In this document: positions 55,525 through 64,000 of the stretch, piece by piece
Layout of the letters: every line of letters starts with the position of its first letter
How positions within the stretch are numbered: position 1 is the first letter of the stretch
Assembly: GCA_002720855.1 (NCBI GenBank)
Contig: PBIN01000004.1
Span: 1-64,000, forward strand
Direction: 5' to 3'
Length of the DNA stretch: 64,000 nt
From: Rhodospirillaceae bacterium
Lineage (GTDB): Bacteria > Pseudomonadota > Alphaproteobacteria > MPNO01 > UBA2964
Made by a program: the position numbers and the translations under genes
Notes under the pieces: generated by a model
The model's database searches: none
Seen by the model: the letters and a program-made list of their open reading frames with translations, nothing else
Told to the model about the DNA's origin: nothing

Positions 55525-55637
55525 AACAGCTTCGGAGAATTCGATAGAATTTCGGATTCCGATATATAATAATTAGTTATTTAATATACTTATTTTATGA
55601 TTTTATTTTATATAAAATCTGTGGCATTAAGGTTGCT

Positions 55638-56873
55638 ATGGCACAGCTGTCACAAACGCATATTGGTGAAACGTTAGGCGGTGAAATAAAAATCCTCGGC
55701 CTGATCGGTACCGGCCATTTTATGAGCCATTTTTATTATCTCACCTTGCCATTGCTGATTGCGTTTTTGGCAGCAGATTTCGGGTTTAGCCCGGCGCAAC
55801 TCGGGTTCTTTATCGCTACATTTGCAATCGCAGCAGCAGCTGCACAACTACCCGTGGGGGTCCTGGTCGATGCCATCGGTGCACGGGCACTACTCGTAGG
55901 CGGACTTTCGTTGGAAGCGTTTTCTATCGGTGGCATGGCCTTCGCAAACAGCTATCCCGTCCTCATCACCCTTGCAGTGACAGCGGGGCTCGGCCACAGC
56001 GTCTTTCATCCCGCCGATTACGCCATCATGAATTCTTCGATTGAAGAAAGCCGTATTGGCCGCGCCTTCAGTATTCACACAGTATCGGGGACGGCAGGAT
56101 CGGCGCTTGCACCTATCCTGATTGCATATCTCGCCGCGCTCTGGCACTGGAAACTTGCGTTAATAACCGTAGCCGCATTCGGCCTGTTAACAGCCGTCGC
56201 TGTCGCCAGTCAGGCTCACATCCTGCAAGACCATGTCTCCGCAAAAAAACCTTCTAAGAACCTCAAAAGAAGACCAATCCGCAGCGCTAAAGCAAACCTT
56301 CGCATTTTAATGACGCCAAGCGTGCTGATCCTCTTTGCCTTTTTTCTAATCACGACGATGGCGACCAGCGGCATTCAGAGTTTTGCGATCTTTACCCTTG
56401 CTGAGTTGCATAATGTCTCAAACACCAACGCGAGCTCGGCGCTGACAGCGTTTCTGCTCGCCTCCGCAGTTGGCGTGATTGCTGGCGGCTGGGTCGCTGA
56501 TAAAACGCCGCGCCACGATCTCGTTGCGTCCGTCGCGTTTCTTGTTACAGCAGCGGCTCTAATTCTTATTGGTGAAGTAAAGTTGCCGGTCATTCTGCTG
56601 ATCGCCCTGTTTGCCGGTATCGGCATCCTTCAGGGCCTGGTCAAACCCGCGCGCGACATGATGGTCCGGTCAGCAATGCCGCCGGGCACCGCAGGTACAA
56701 TCTTCGCCTTTATGTCTACGGGACGTCTTATTGGAAGCGCTCTAACACCGATTATCGTCGGTCTTTTGATCGCCAATGGCATGACCGACAAAGTCTTTGC
56801 ATTGCTTGCCGTATTCTCGGTTGTCGGTCTCGCGACACTTTTGATGCCGCGAAAATCCGTCACACCTTCCTAG
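55638..56873 (+). CDS. MFS transporter
   Basis: This 411-residue, twelve-helix permease has YLTLPLLIAFLAADFGFSPAQLG in the first part, VDAIGARALLVGGL as the helix 2-3 loop and GLGHSVFHPADYAIMN after helix 4. The last of these is typical of fosmidomycin-resistance-like and related MFS groups. An AT-rich leader (about 55555-55620) precedes it and may hold its promoter. It overlaps the convergent hydrolase by four bases. The substrate is not known. Confidence 0.87.
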   Translation: MAQLSQTHIGETLGGEIKILGLIGTGHFMSHFYYLTLPLLIAFLAADFGFSPAQLGFFIATFAIAAAAAQLPVGVLVDAIGARALLVGGLSLEAFSIGGMAFANSYPVLITLAVTAGLGHSVFHPADYAIMNSSIEESRIGRAFSIHTVSGTAGSALAPILIAYLAALWHWKLALITVAAFGLLTAVAVASQAHILQDHVSAKKPSKNLKRRPIRSAKANLRILMTPSVLILFAFFLITTMATSGIQSFAIFTLAELHNVSNTNASSALTAFLLASAVGVIAGGWVADKTPRHDLVASVAFLVTAAALILIGEVKLPVILLIALFAGIGILQGLVKPARDMMVRSAMPPGTAGTIFAFMSTGRLIGSALTPIIVGLLIANGMTDKVFALLAVFSVVGLATLLMPRKSVTPS

Positions 56874-57658
56874 AGACTACCGAGGAAACCCTTCAAAGCT
56901 GCGTTGAAATCAGCCGGATTCTCGAGATTGGAGATATGCCCCGCATCTGGGACAACGACATGCTTTGCACCCGGTATGGCAGCAGCAGCTTCCGCCAGCG
57001 CTTCCGGCGGTGCACCTTTGTCCTTCGCACCGCCAATGATCATTGTCGGTACGGAAATTTCTCCCAATCGCGAACCAAACGACAGTGTTTTGAGCGCCTG
57101 ACAGCAACCGGCATGCCCTGTCTGGTCGGTTGAGCGGATCATCGCGCGGACCTTGTCGAGGACGGGGATATTCGCTTCGACAGAATCTGGTGTGAACCAT
57201 CTTGAAATCGTCGACTCAACAAGCCCTTCCATGCCTTCAGCCGCCGCCACATCAATTCGATGTTGGAAATAGTCCTGATAATCCGGTGGCGCATCCGGAC
57301 GGGAGTCACACGCCGTGAGGCTGAGCATTCGATCGCCATGGTCTTGCGCCAGCCCGTAACCCATCATGCCACCAATCGACAACCCACACCAATGCGTCTT
57401 ATCGACGCCGACGTGGTCCATAAGCGCCAGCGCATCGTCGATTATCATCGGGAATGTGTATGGGCCTTCAGGCGCAGAGGACTGGCCCAAACCGCGATGG
57501 TCATAGCGTAGGACACGATAATCGTCCTTTAGCATCTCCGCCTGTTCATCCCATAGTGTGAGATTGTTACACAGGGCATGTGCAAAGGTGATCCAGGGTT
57601 TCCCTTCACTGCCCGAAACTTCGTAATTAATCGAGATGCCGTTGACGTCCGCTTTCAC
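56870..57658 (-). CDS. alpha/beta hydrolase, 3-oxoadipate enol-lactonase-like
   Basis: This 262-residue protein starts with GTG at 57656-57658, chosen because AAAGGAGG lies about five bases upstream; an ATG eight codons earlier is in frame but lacks such a site. The nucleophile elbow is WCGLSIGGMMGYGLAQDHGD (G-x-S-x-G), the oxyanion region VLRYDHRGLGQSSAPEGPY and the histidine in VVPDAGHISNLENP. PcaD-type enol-lactonases act late in protocatechuate degradation, which would agree with the UbiD gene next to it (divergent), but other esters are possible. Confidence 0.85.
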   Translation of the reverse strand: MKADVNGISINYEVSGSEGKPWITFAHALCNNLTLWDEQAEMLKDDYRVLRYDHRGLGQSSAPEGPYTFPMIIDDALALMDHVGVDKTHWCGLSIGGMMGYGLAQDHGDRMLSLTACDSRPDAPPDYQDYFQHRIDVAAAEGMEGLVESTISRWFTPDSVEANIPVLDKVRAMIRSTDQTGHAGCCQALKTLSFGSRLGEISVPTMIIGGAKDKGAPPEALAEAAAAIPGAKHVVVPDAGHISNLENPADFNAALKGFLGSL

Positions 57659-57784
57659 TATATCCTCCTTTAATTCGTGCACTTGAAATAAGGGAGCACG
57701 CGGATTCTGTCCACCCGTGACCTTGCGTTTTTGGCCCCCGTCCCGTAGACAGACGCATTCTTTAAACCCAACTTGGAAGTGATA

Positions 57785-59365
57785 ATGAGCACGGCACGCA
57801 AATACGCCGCCCCTGGCACCCCGACGGACAAAATCTATGATCTTCGCGGAACCCTTGAGTATCTGGAATCAGAAGGTGACCTGGTCGTAACAGACAAAGA
57901 AGTTGATCCTGATCTTGAGATCATTTCTTTGCAAAAGAAGTTCGACGGCGGCTGCCCTATTCTCTTTAACAACGTTAAGGGAAAACCCAATAACCGTGTC
58001 GTCACGAACCTCTTGAGTGACCAGAACATTATCAACAAGCTGTTTGGTTGGCCTGACAACGTCACGCGCACGATGATGACGGCAGATGCGATCCGTAACC
58101 CGCTTCCCCCGGTCGTTATCGATCAGAAAGATGCACCGGTACAGGAAGTTGTTATTGAGAAACCGAACAACGTAAATGACTACATCGTTCCGGTTCGTCA
58201 TACCGAATACGAGCCTGAGCTTACAGTAGGATCCGGCATTCGTTGCGTCACCGGCGATCACTTCGAAGGCGGTACCGACCTAGGCTACAATCGGATGAAT
58301 TTCCGGTGGGGAGACGTGGGTACCTTTCAAATTTCGCCCGGCTCGCATATGTGGCAAGTCGTCAGCCGCTACTATAAGTCAGACCAACCAGTTCCGATCA
58401 CCATGTGTTTTGGCGTCCCGCCATCTTGCACGATGCTTGCGGGCGCCGGTTTCGACTACGTCATTCTGCCCGAAGGGTGTGACGAAATCGCCGTCGCCGG
58501 GGCAATGCAGGGCTCTCCTGTAAGAATGGTTCAGGCCCGTACCGTTGATGCGCTGACGTTGGCCGATGCTGAGGTTGTTTTGGAGGGCTATGTCTATCCG
58601 CGTGACCGCCGGTTTGAGACGGCTGAGTCGGAAGAGTCCGGCATGCAGGGCCGTCATCATTTCCATCCGGAATGGTCGGGCTATATGGGCAAAGCCTATA
58701 AGGCGCCAACCTTCCACTGTACGGCCGTTACAACGCGGGCACCGGAGTCCAAACCGATCATCTTTGCGCTTGGCGTCCATACGATGGATGAGCACAACAT
58801 CGACACCACCATCCGCGAAGCGGCAATTTTCGAACTTTGCGAGAGAATGCAGCCCGGCCTCGTCACCGACGTTAACATTCCGTACTGCATGACGGATTGG
58901 GGTGGCGCAATTATTCAGGTCAAAAAGAAGAGCCAGATCGATGAAGGCTGGCAGCGCAACTTCCTGTCGGCGATCCTTTCAACCTCACAAGGTGCCCGCA
59001 TCGCCATTGCCTGCTCTGAGGATACTGACATTTATGACATGGACGACGTTATGTGGTGCCTGACAACAAGGGTTAACCCGCATACAGACATCCTCAACCC
59101 ACTCCCTGGTGGCAGAGGCCAAACGTTTATGCCAGCCGAGCGCATGACAGCAGGTGATCGCGAATGGACAGCCTCCAATACCCGTTTCGAAGGCGGAATG
59201 GGTATCGATGCCACTGTTCCATATGGGTATGAGGAAGACTTCCTCCGTCCGCAATACCCTGTCGATAAGGTCGACCCGAAGAACTGGTTTACCGATGCTG
59301 ATATCGACAACATGTCGAAGCGCATGCACGGCTGGATGCATTCGCTGGCAAAATACGGGCGCTGA
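57785..59365 (+). CDS. UbiD family decarboxylase
   Basis: This 526-residue enzyme starts MSTARKYAAPGTPTDKIYDLRG. It belongs to the prenylated-FMN-dependent UbiD family, with DPDLEIISLQKKFDGGCPILF near the N-terminus, GYNRMNFRWGDVGTFQISPG, and the family-like PEGCDEIAVAGAMQGSPV. These enzymes reversibly decarboxylate aromatic or unsaturated acids. GGAAG before the ATG supports the start against a TTG 12 bases upstream. It is followed by a glutamine-synthetase-like ligase and Rieske oxygenase genes. A UbiX-type prenyltransferase was not seen in the window. Confidence 0.9.
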   Translation: MSTARKYAAPGTPTDKIYDLRGTLEYLESEGDLVVTDKEVDPDLEIISLQKKFDGGCPILFNNVKGKPNNRVVTNLLSDQNIINKLFGWPDNVTRTMMTADAIRNPLPPVVIDQKDAPVQEVVIEKPNNVNDYIVPVRHTEYEPELTVGSGIRCVTGDHFEGGTDLGYNRMNFRWGDVGTFQISPGSHMWQVVSRYYKSDQPVPITMCFGVPPSCTMLAGAGFDYVILPEGCDEIAVAGAMQGSPVRMVQARTVDALTLADAEVVLEGYVYPRDRRFETAESEESGMQGRHHFHPEWSGYMGKAYKAPTFHCTAVTTRAPESKPIIFALGVHTMDEHNIDTTIREAAIFELCERMQPGLVTDVNIPYCMTDWGGAIIQVKKKSQIDEGWQRNFLSAILSTSQGARIAIACSEDTDIYDMDDVMWCLTTRVNPHTDILNPLPGGRGQTFMPAERMTAGDREWTASNTRFEGGMGIDATVPYGYEEDFLRPQYPVDKVDPKNWFTDADIDNMSKRMHGWMHSLAKYGR

Positions 59366-59437
59366 TCTTTCGCCCTGTTTGAATGGCTGTATTCGAGATA
59401 CGCTGCCACTCAACAGGGGAACGGATAGGACATCGTC

Positions 59438-60925
59438 ATGAGCGGCGGGTTAATCGAGCGACACAGTCTGTGGAGTGACGAGCAGAAACGCTGTGCGGCA
59501 GAACTCGAACAGCAAATAAAGGCCGATGACATCAAGCTGATCCGATTGGCATGGTCGGATAGTCACGGAAGCTCGCGCGCTAAGGAAGTAACGGTGCCGG
59601 TGTTCCTAAAAGCGCTGACTGATGGCTACAATATCAATGTCGCGACCTTTACATTGGACGCGACCGGGGGCCGCGTGTTCCGTTCATTCATTCGCGGTGG
59701 AGGTATGGGTCTTGATGAAATGACGGGCTCACCAAACCTGACAATCATCCCCGACCCGTCGACATTTAGGACCCTACCCTGGGCAGCTGGACTTGGCTGG
59801 ATTTTATGCGATGAGTATTTCAACGACGGTACGCCGTTCCACTTCTCCAGCCGTCAGATATTGCGCAATCAAATCGGCCGGTTTGCGAAAAAGAATATCG
59901 ACCTCATCGTCGGTCTTGAAGTCGAATGGTATTTGCGGCGCGTCGAACAGGAGAGTCTGACGTCAGAAAATTCGGGTGTTCCGGGTGAAAGAGGCCGCCC
60001 GATTGAAACGTCTTCCGTCGAACCCGGTTACTCCTACCACCTGGAATCCAATTTCGATCTGATGCAGCCGGTTCTGAGCGAGCTGGCGGAAACATATGAG
60101 AGTTTGGGTTTACCATTACGATCCATAGAGAATGAATACGGGCCTGGCCAAATAGAGTGTACGTTTGAAGCCCAACCGGCTGCACGTGCTGCAGATAATT
60201 TTTTCCTTTTTCGTACCGTGACGAGGCAAATTTGCCGCCGCAACGGCTATTTCGCGACCTTTATGTGCAAACCCGCGATCGAAGGCTATTACACGAACGG
60301 TTGGCATCTTCATCAGTCACTGGCCGACCGGACAAATGGACTGAACCTCATGATGCCGGACAGTGAGGAAGAACCGCTATCGCCGTTGGCTACAAATTTT
60401 TTGGCGGGGTTGCTCGAGAACGCCAATGCATCGTCAGTATTCGCAACACCGACAGTCAATGGTTACAGGCGTTTTATGCCGAATTCACTGGCGCCAGACC
60501 GAGCAACATGGAGCCATGACCACCGTGGAACGATGTTGCGCGTCATAGGGGGTGCCGGCGATCCCGCGACCAGATTCGAGAACCGCATCGGCGAACCAGC
60601 AGCGAATCCCTATTTGTTTATGGCATCGCAAATAGTTGCCGGTCTGGATGGTATCGAACGGGAACTGCAGCCATGGGATGCGGATGATGCTCCCTACGAG
60701 GCAGACAGGCCCATGTTACCGACCTCTCTCGAAGATGCGCTTAATTTTCTGGACAATAGCGAACTATTCCGAGAGGCTTTTGGGGACATTTTTGTGAACT
60801 ACTATCTCGGCCTCAAACATGCCGAATTGAATCGATTTAAAGCGTATGTTGAAGATAATGGTGATGAGGATGCCGAGAACGGCATATCACACTGGGAACA
60901 AAACGAATATTTCGATTTCTTTTAG
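59438..60925 (+). CDS. glutamine-synthetase-like ligase
   Basis: This 495-residue protein of the glutamine synthetase fold has LIRLAWSDSHGSSRAKEVTV at the start, the metal/ATP region GLEVEWYL, NEYGPGQIECTFEAQPA, the NGWHLHQSLADR histidine motif and FENRIGEPAANPYLFMASQIVAG. A short Asp/Glu-rich C-terminus follows. Substitutions such as FENRIGE for the usual RIE-R-F suggest a gamma-glutamyl-amine or related ligase, not GlnA. It lies between UbiD and the Rieske oxygenase, matching the aniline-degradation layout, where a GS-like enzyme glutamylates the amine before oxidation. Confidence 0.88.
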   Translation: MSGGLIERHSLWSDEQKRCAAELEQQIKADDIKLIRLAWSDSHGSSRAKEVTVPVFLKALTDGYNINVATFTLDATGGRVFRSFIRGGGMGLDEMTGSPNLTIIPDPSTFRTLPWAAGLGWILCDEYFNDGTPFHFSSRQILRNQIGRFAKKNIDLIVGLEVEWYLRRVEQESLTSENSGVPGERGRPIETSSVEPGYSYHLESNFDLMQPVLSELAETYESLGLPLRSIENEYGPGQIECTFEAQPAARAADNFFLFRTVTRQICRRNGYFATFMCKPAIEGYYTNGWHLHQSLADRTNGLNLMMPDSEEEPLSPLATNFLAGLLENANASSVFATPTVNGYRRFMPNSLAPDRATWSHDHRGTMLRVIGGAGDPATRFENRIGEPAANPYLFMASQIVAGLDGIERELQPWDADDAPYEADRPMLPTSLEDALNFLDNSELFREAFGDIFVNYYLGLKHAELNRFKAYVEDNGDEDAENGISHWEQNEYFDFF

Positions 60926-60961
60926 TCGCGTAAAACAAAATAAAAGATCAAGGAGTCCGAT

Positions 60962-62359
60962 ATGACACCGGACGACAGCTTTAACAGAGGTATACCTGCG
61001 CCCTTCTCATCGCGGTTCGATTTTAACGACCTGATTTTCGAAGATCGGGTTCACCAATCGATCTATACCGATGAAGCTATCTTTCGCGAAGAGATGCGCA
61101 AAATATTCGGCGGTGTCTGGGTTTACCTTGCCCATGAGAGCCAGATTCCTGAAAAAAACGATTACGTCGCATCCAAGCTTGGTCTGAGGCCTATAATTGT
61201 TGTGCGTGATTTAACAGGGCGCATTCGTGCGCTCTACAATCGCTGCACCCATCGCGGTGCGACTGTCTGCCGTCATACACAAGGCAATGCAAAGTCGTTT
61301 GCCTGCCCTTACCACGGCTGGAGCTATTTCAACTCGGGCAAAATTAGCGGCGTGCCCTGGCCTGACGGATATGCCGATGATTTTTCCGATCCGAAATACA
61401 ATCTTGCGCAGGTGCCACGGGTTCAGTCCTATCGTGGCTTTATCTTCGGCACGCTCAACCCCGATATGCCACCTCTTGAGGAGTATCTGGGCGGCGTCAA
61501 GGCACCGCTCGACGATTGGCTGGATCGACATCCCGGCGGGACGTTATCTTTCTGTGACGCCAATCGCTTGAAATTCAATGGCAATTGGAAGCTGCTCTAC
61601 GATAATTCTGCAGACGGTTATCACGTGATCTTTTCACATCGTTCGCTTCTCGCGATGGAAAACCGTTTCGTGGAAAAAGGTGATGAAGACAAGGGCATGG
61701 CTTATTACAAATCCAGCCCTGACAACGCCCCGTTTTACGTCAAAGTCTTCGAGAATGGCCATCATTACAAAGACAAGCGACCGGCGGTCGATACGAGCCC
61801 GGGTGGGTTATGGTCGATCGAGGGACCACACCCCGGCATGGAACATTACGAAGAGATGATCCGCGAAAAGCTTGGTGACAAGGCCGGTGCAGTGCTTGAT
61901 CTTGCTTCTTCCGAACCCGTCAACATCAACATTTTCCCCAACCTTCATATTCTCGGAAACCATGTACAGGTTTCGCAGCCGATTTCTCTGACCGAAACCG
62001 ATACCACCTGGTGGGGCACTGCCGTAATCGACGAAAATGACGATCTCCATGGTTGTGTCGATGCGGTGAACGCGCTCCGCATGCGGACCCAGGAAAGTTT
62101 TCCAAATTTTGGCGAGCTCGATGATCTGATCAATTTTGAGCAGATCCAGACCGGACTCGCGGGTGTTGAGGATGAATGGGTTTACATGCATCGCGGATTA
62201 GGAATCCCCGATCGAATCAAACGGGATACTGACGGATATTTGATCGGCCCGCCAACGGACGAGGTGTTCCTGCGCGAAACCATGCAGGTGTATAAAAACC
62301 TCATGATGAATGATCCGAACCTCATCATCGAGCGCGACATCGACGCTGTATTTGATTGA
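60962..62359 (+). CDS. Rieske non-heme iron dioxygenase, large subunit
   Basis: This 465-residue oxygenase has the Rieske cluster ligands C95-x-H97 and C115-x2-H118 (NRCTHRGATVC and FACPYHGWSYF). The catalytic iron ligands are H221 and H226 with bridging D218 (SADGYHVIFSH). The arrangement matches aromatic-ring-hydroxylating dioxygenase alpha subunits. AAGGAG is eight bases upstream of the ATG. Its stop overlaps the beta-subunit ATG (TGATG). The reductase and ferredoxin that must supply electrons are not encoded in the window. Confidence 0.93.
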   Translation: MTPDDSFNRGIPAPFSSRFDFNDLIFEDRVHQSIYTDEAIFREEMRKIFGGVWVYLAHESQIPEKNDYVASKLGLRPIIVVRDLTGRIRALYNRCTHRGATVCRHTQGNAKSFACPYHGWSYFNSGKISGVPWPDGYADDFSDPKYNLAQVPRVQSYRGFIFGTLNPDMPPLEEYLGGVKAPLDDWLDRHPGGTLSFCDANRLKFNGNWKLLYDNSADGYHVIFSHRSLLAMENRFVEKGDEDKGMAYYKSSPDNAPFYVKVFENGHHYKDKRPAVDTSPGGLWSIEGPHPGMEHYEEMIREKLGDKAGAVLDLASSEPVNINIFPNLHILGNHVQVSQPISLTETDTTWWGTAVIDENDDLHGCVDAVNALRMRTQESFPNFGELDDLINFEQIQTGLAGVEDEWVYMHRGLGIPDRIKRDTDGYLIGPPTDEVFLRETMQVYKNLMMNDPNLIIERDIDAVFD

Positions 62360-62940
62360 TGCAACACGACCCATCCCGCACTTCGTACTATGTTGGCGAT
62401 GATTTTTATCAATCGCTGGTCGACAGCTATTCGGACTGGCAGACGGACGATTCCGAAATCACAGATCCAGAATTGCGGGACATCTGTCGACGGCTTCTCG
62501 AGAAAGAAGCAAGACTTCTCGAACAGAATCGGCTCGACGACTGGCTAACCTTGTATGTACCCGAATGCGTGTACTGGGTGCCTGCCACGCCACATGGCGG
62601 CGACCCTCGCACCGAAATCGCGGTGTGTTTCGACGACCGCCGCCGTGTCGAAGACCGGATATTTCGGCTGAAGAACGAATTTGCCTGGTCGCAACAACCG
62701 CAATCACGAACGGCACGGCTTGTATCAAATGTGTCTGCCTTCGCGACAGGCGACGATAACATTCTGATGGTGCGTTCAACATTTTTGACCACTGAGTTTC
62801 AGGCAGGCGACAAGCGGACTTACACCGGCTGGTATGGTCATAAATTCGAATTTCAGGAGGGTGACTGGAAGATAATCGTCAAGCAGGTCAACCTGATTGA
62901 CTGTGATCAGAACCTGCGCAATCTCAGTATCATCCTTTAG
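62356..62940 (+). CDS. Rieske dioxygenase small (beta) subunit
   Basis: This 194-residue NTF2-like protein has LEKEARLLEQNRLDDWLTLYVPECVYWVPA in the first half (in pieces), the conserved FDDRRRVEDRIFRL and a C-terminal GWYGHKFEFQEGDWKIIVKQVNLI. These are typical of ring-hydroxylating oxygenase beta subunits, which stabilise the alpha trimer. It overlaps the alpha-subunit stop by four bases, so stoichiometric synthesis is expected. Confidence 0.92.
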   Translation: MMQHDPSRTSYYVGDDFYQSLVDSYSDWQTDDSEITDPELRDICRRLLEKEARLLEQNRLDDWLTLYVPECVYWVPATPHGGDPRTEIAVCFDDRRRVEDRIFRLKNEFAWSQQPQSRTARLVSNVSAFATGDDNILMVRSTFLTTEFQAGDKRTYTGWYGHKFEFQEGDWKIIVKQVNLIDCDQNLRNLSIIL

Positions 62941-62951
62941 CGGCGACAAGC

Positions 62952-63791
62952 TTGTCTTCAACGCCGTATCCATTCGACACAGTTCCGCTTTCTTCCAACC
63001 TCGCGACAGAGATTGTTGGGCTAGATTTAGCACACCCCCTCACCTCCGATACGATATCCGCCCTGAGGGAAATATGGGTAAAACGCGGTGTCCTGGTGTT
63101 TCGAGATAACGACCTTTCCGATGAAGACCATATTCGTTTCGCCAACTATTTTGGTACACCGAGCGAAACCAATACACAGTCAGATTTGGACCGCGACCCA
63201 AGAATTCTGCTGATCAGCAATATCCGGGAAGACGGCAAGCCGATCGGGGCGTTACCGGATGGCGAATTACAGTTCCATTCGGATTCCGCCTTTCACGAAA
63301 AACCGCTCATGGCAACGTCGCTCTATGGCGTAGAGGTACCTCAGCAGGGTGGCGATACTCTTTTTTCCAACACACAGGAAGCCTATGCCCACCTTCCGGC
63401 TGATATAAAAGAGCGCTTAGCGAGTCTCAATGCGGTCAATGCCTACGACTTCAAAACCCAGGTTAAACAGGGCAGTTACGATCGCGAGACCGGGCCGTAT
63501 GCCATACATCCCGTTGTAAGGACTCACCCCGAGACCGGAGAAAAATCAATTTACGTCAATCGGCTGATGACGGAAGAGGTTGAAGGGCTCTCTAAACCCG
63601 AGAGCGATGCGTTGCTTGAGGAACTATTCGAACAGATCGAAGATATTGAGTTTCGCTACGCACATGCCTGGAAACCCGGCGACCTTTTATTGTGGGACAA
63701 CCGTTTCGTTCAACATGCGCGTACGGATTTTCCTGCGACTGAGCGGCGCCTGCTCAGACGCGTCGGGTTGATCGGCGACAAACCGTTCTGA
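62952..63791 (+). CDS. TauD/TfdA family Fe(II)/2-oxoglutarate dioxygenase, copy C
   Basis: This 279-residue paralogue of the two genes at 47-49 kb begins SSTPYPFDTVPLSSNLATEIVGLDL. The only suitable start is TTG at 62952, 11 bases after the beta-subunit stop. It has LQFHSDSAFHEKPLMATSLYG (HxD) and WDNRFVQHARTDFPATERRLLRR. It lies in the same run as the Rieske oxygenase, so it may act on the same compound, but its substrate is unknown. Confidence 0.88.
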   Translation: MSSTPYPFDTVPLSSNLATEIVGLDLAHPLTSDTISALREIWVKRGVLVFRDNDLSDEDHIRFANYFGTPSETNTQSDLDRDPRILLISNIREDGKPIGALPDGELQFHSDSAFHEKPLMATSLYGVEVPQQGGDTLFSNTQEAYAHLPADIKERLASLNAVNAYDFKTQVKQGSYDRETGPYAIHPVVRTHPETGEKSIYVNRLMTEEVEGLSKPESDALLEELFEQIEDIEFRYAHAWKPGDLLLWDNRFVQHARTDFPATERRLLRRVGLIGDKPF

Positions 63792-63875
63792 ATAGAGGCG
63801 AGGAATCCGATTGATCGCCGCTCCGGCCGACCATAAACTTCCGGTCGAGATTGCTGGTAACGTGTCAGGATTGAT

Positions 63876-64000
63876 ATGACCATTCCTGTAAAGTTTTTAC
63901 AGTTGCTCCTAACCGGACTGGTTCTGCAGTTTGCCGCTCCGGTGACAGCCGCGCCTGTTCTTGACCAATCTCACGACCTTCCTGTCGATTCAGGTGGCTT
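63876..64000 (+). CDS. exported protein, 5' end only
   Basis: An ATG at 63876 opens a frame that continues to the window end. The first 41 residues look like a signal peptide (MTIPVKFLQLLLTGLVLQFA, cleavage near VTAAP). The mature part is too short to identify. Confidence 0.5.
   Translation, partial: MTIPVKFLQLLLTGLVLQFAAPVTAAPVLDQSHDLPVDSGG

Noticed and set aside
1-64000. CRISPR arrays, insertion sequences, prophage genes
   Set aside because: No regularly spaced repeats, transposases, integrases or phage structural genes were found.

Overview
The window looks like chromosome from a free-living, probably marine alphaproteobacterium of the Rhodospirillales type. The support is the rpsF-rpsR-DUF2232-rplI order, an infA gene followed by small transport operons, NfuA/MlaA/HpnM-type proteins of alphaproteobacterial character, a full hopanoid locus, and intermediate base composition. 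No rRNA, tRNA, CRISPR array, prophage or insertion sequence was seen. No gene-free stretch exceeds 300 bases; the largest gaps (about 180-240 bp) are divergent or inter-operon promoter regions at 12749-12936, 18924-19158, 30624-30804, 34540-34743 and 50609-50820.

Layout. 1-4.8 kb: ribosomal protein operon (S6 tail, S18, DUF2232 membrane protein, L9), an unusual TonB/TolA-anchored Sel1-ankyrin protein, and NAD kinase. 4.8-7.7 kb (minus strand): a thiamine operon thiO-thiS-thiG-thiE behind a TPP riboswitch. 7.8-12.7 kb: EamA permease, FAD monooxygenase, secreted polysaccharide-lyase-like beta-helix protein, MFS exporter. 12.9-17.9 kb: infA, three tandem paralogous MFS permeases, and an Nfu iron-sulfur carrier with an extra domain. 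18-24 kb: MlaA, HpnM/MlaC-like protein, and a minus-strand run of CDP-alcohol phosphotransferase, HpnN and HpnL. 24-29.6 kb: phosphonate genes (2-aminoethylphosphonate transaminase, phosphonopyruvate decarboxylase, a PhyH dioxygenase, an amidohydrolase, a PntC-like cytidylyltransferase). 29.6-36.9 kb: hopanoid biosynthesis (hpnA, hpnH, hpnG, shc, hpnD, hpnB). 36.9-50.6 kb: accessory catabolism (5-oxoprolinase/hydantoinase, an MFS protein, an AMP-ligase with quinone reductase, SSADH-like dehydrogenase, cupin, two tandem TauD dioxygenases, nitrobindin-like protein, YajQ). 50.7-54.7 kb: an envelope-stress operon (ribbon-helix-helix-like protein, PspA, YqiJ-like protein, flotillin) in which pspA carries a frameshift and the flotillin N-terminus an in-frame stop. 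54.8-64 kb: hydrolases, MFS, then an aromatic-type set (UbiD decarboxylase, glutamine-synthetase-like ligase, Rieske oxygenase alpha and beta, a third TauD enzyme).

The main candidate for something undescribed is the interleaving of a CDP-activated phosphonate route with the hopanoid locus. A CDP-alcohol phosphotransferase lies upstream of and in line with hpnN-hpnL, a PntC-like cytidylyltransferase lies 24 bp behind hpnA, and the two 2-aminoethylphosphonate synthesis genes sit between them. A simple reading is that 2-aminoethylphosphonate is made, activated as a CDP derivative, and transferred onto a membrane lipid, possibly a hopanoid. This is inference from gene content and order; no PEP mutase is visible in the window. 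Other notable items are the SxxxH-anchored Sel1-ankyrin protein, the domain-swapped Nfu protein, and the ligase plus Rieske module that resembles gamma-glutamylation-dependent aromatic amine oxidation.
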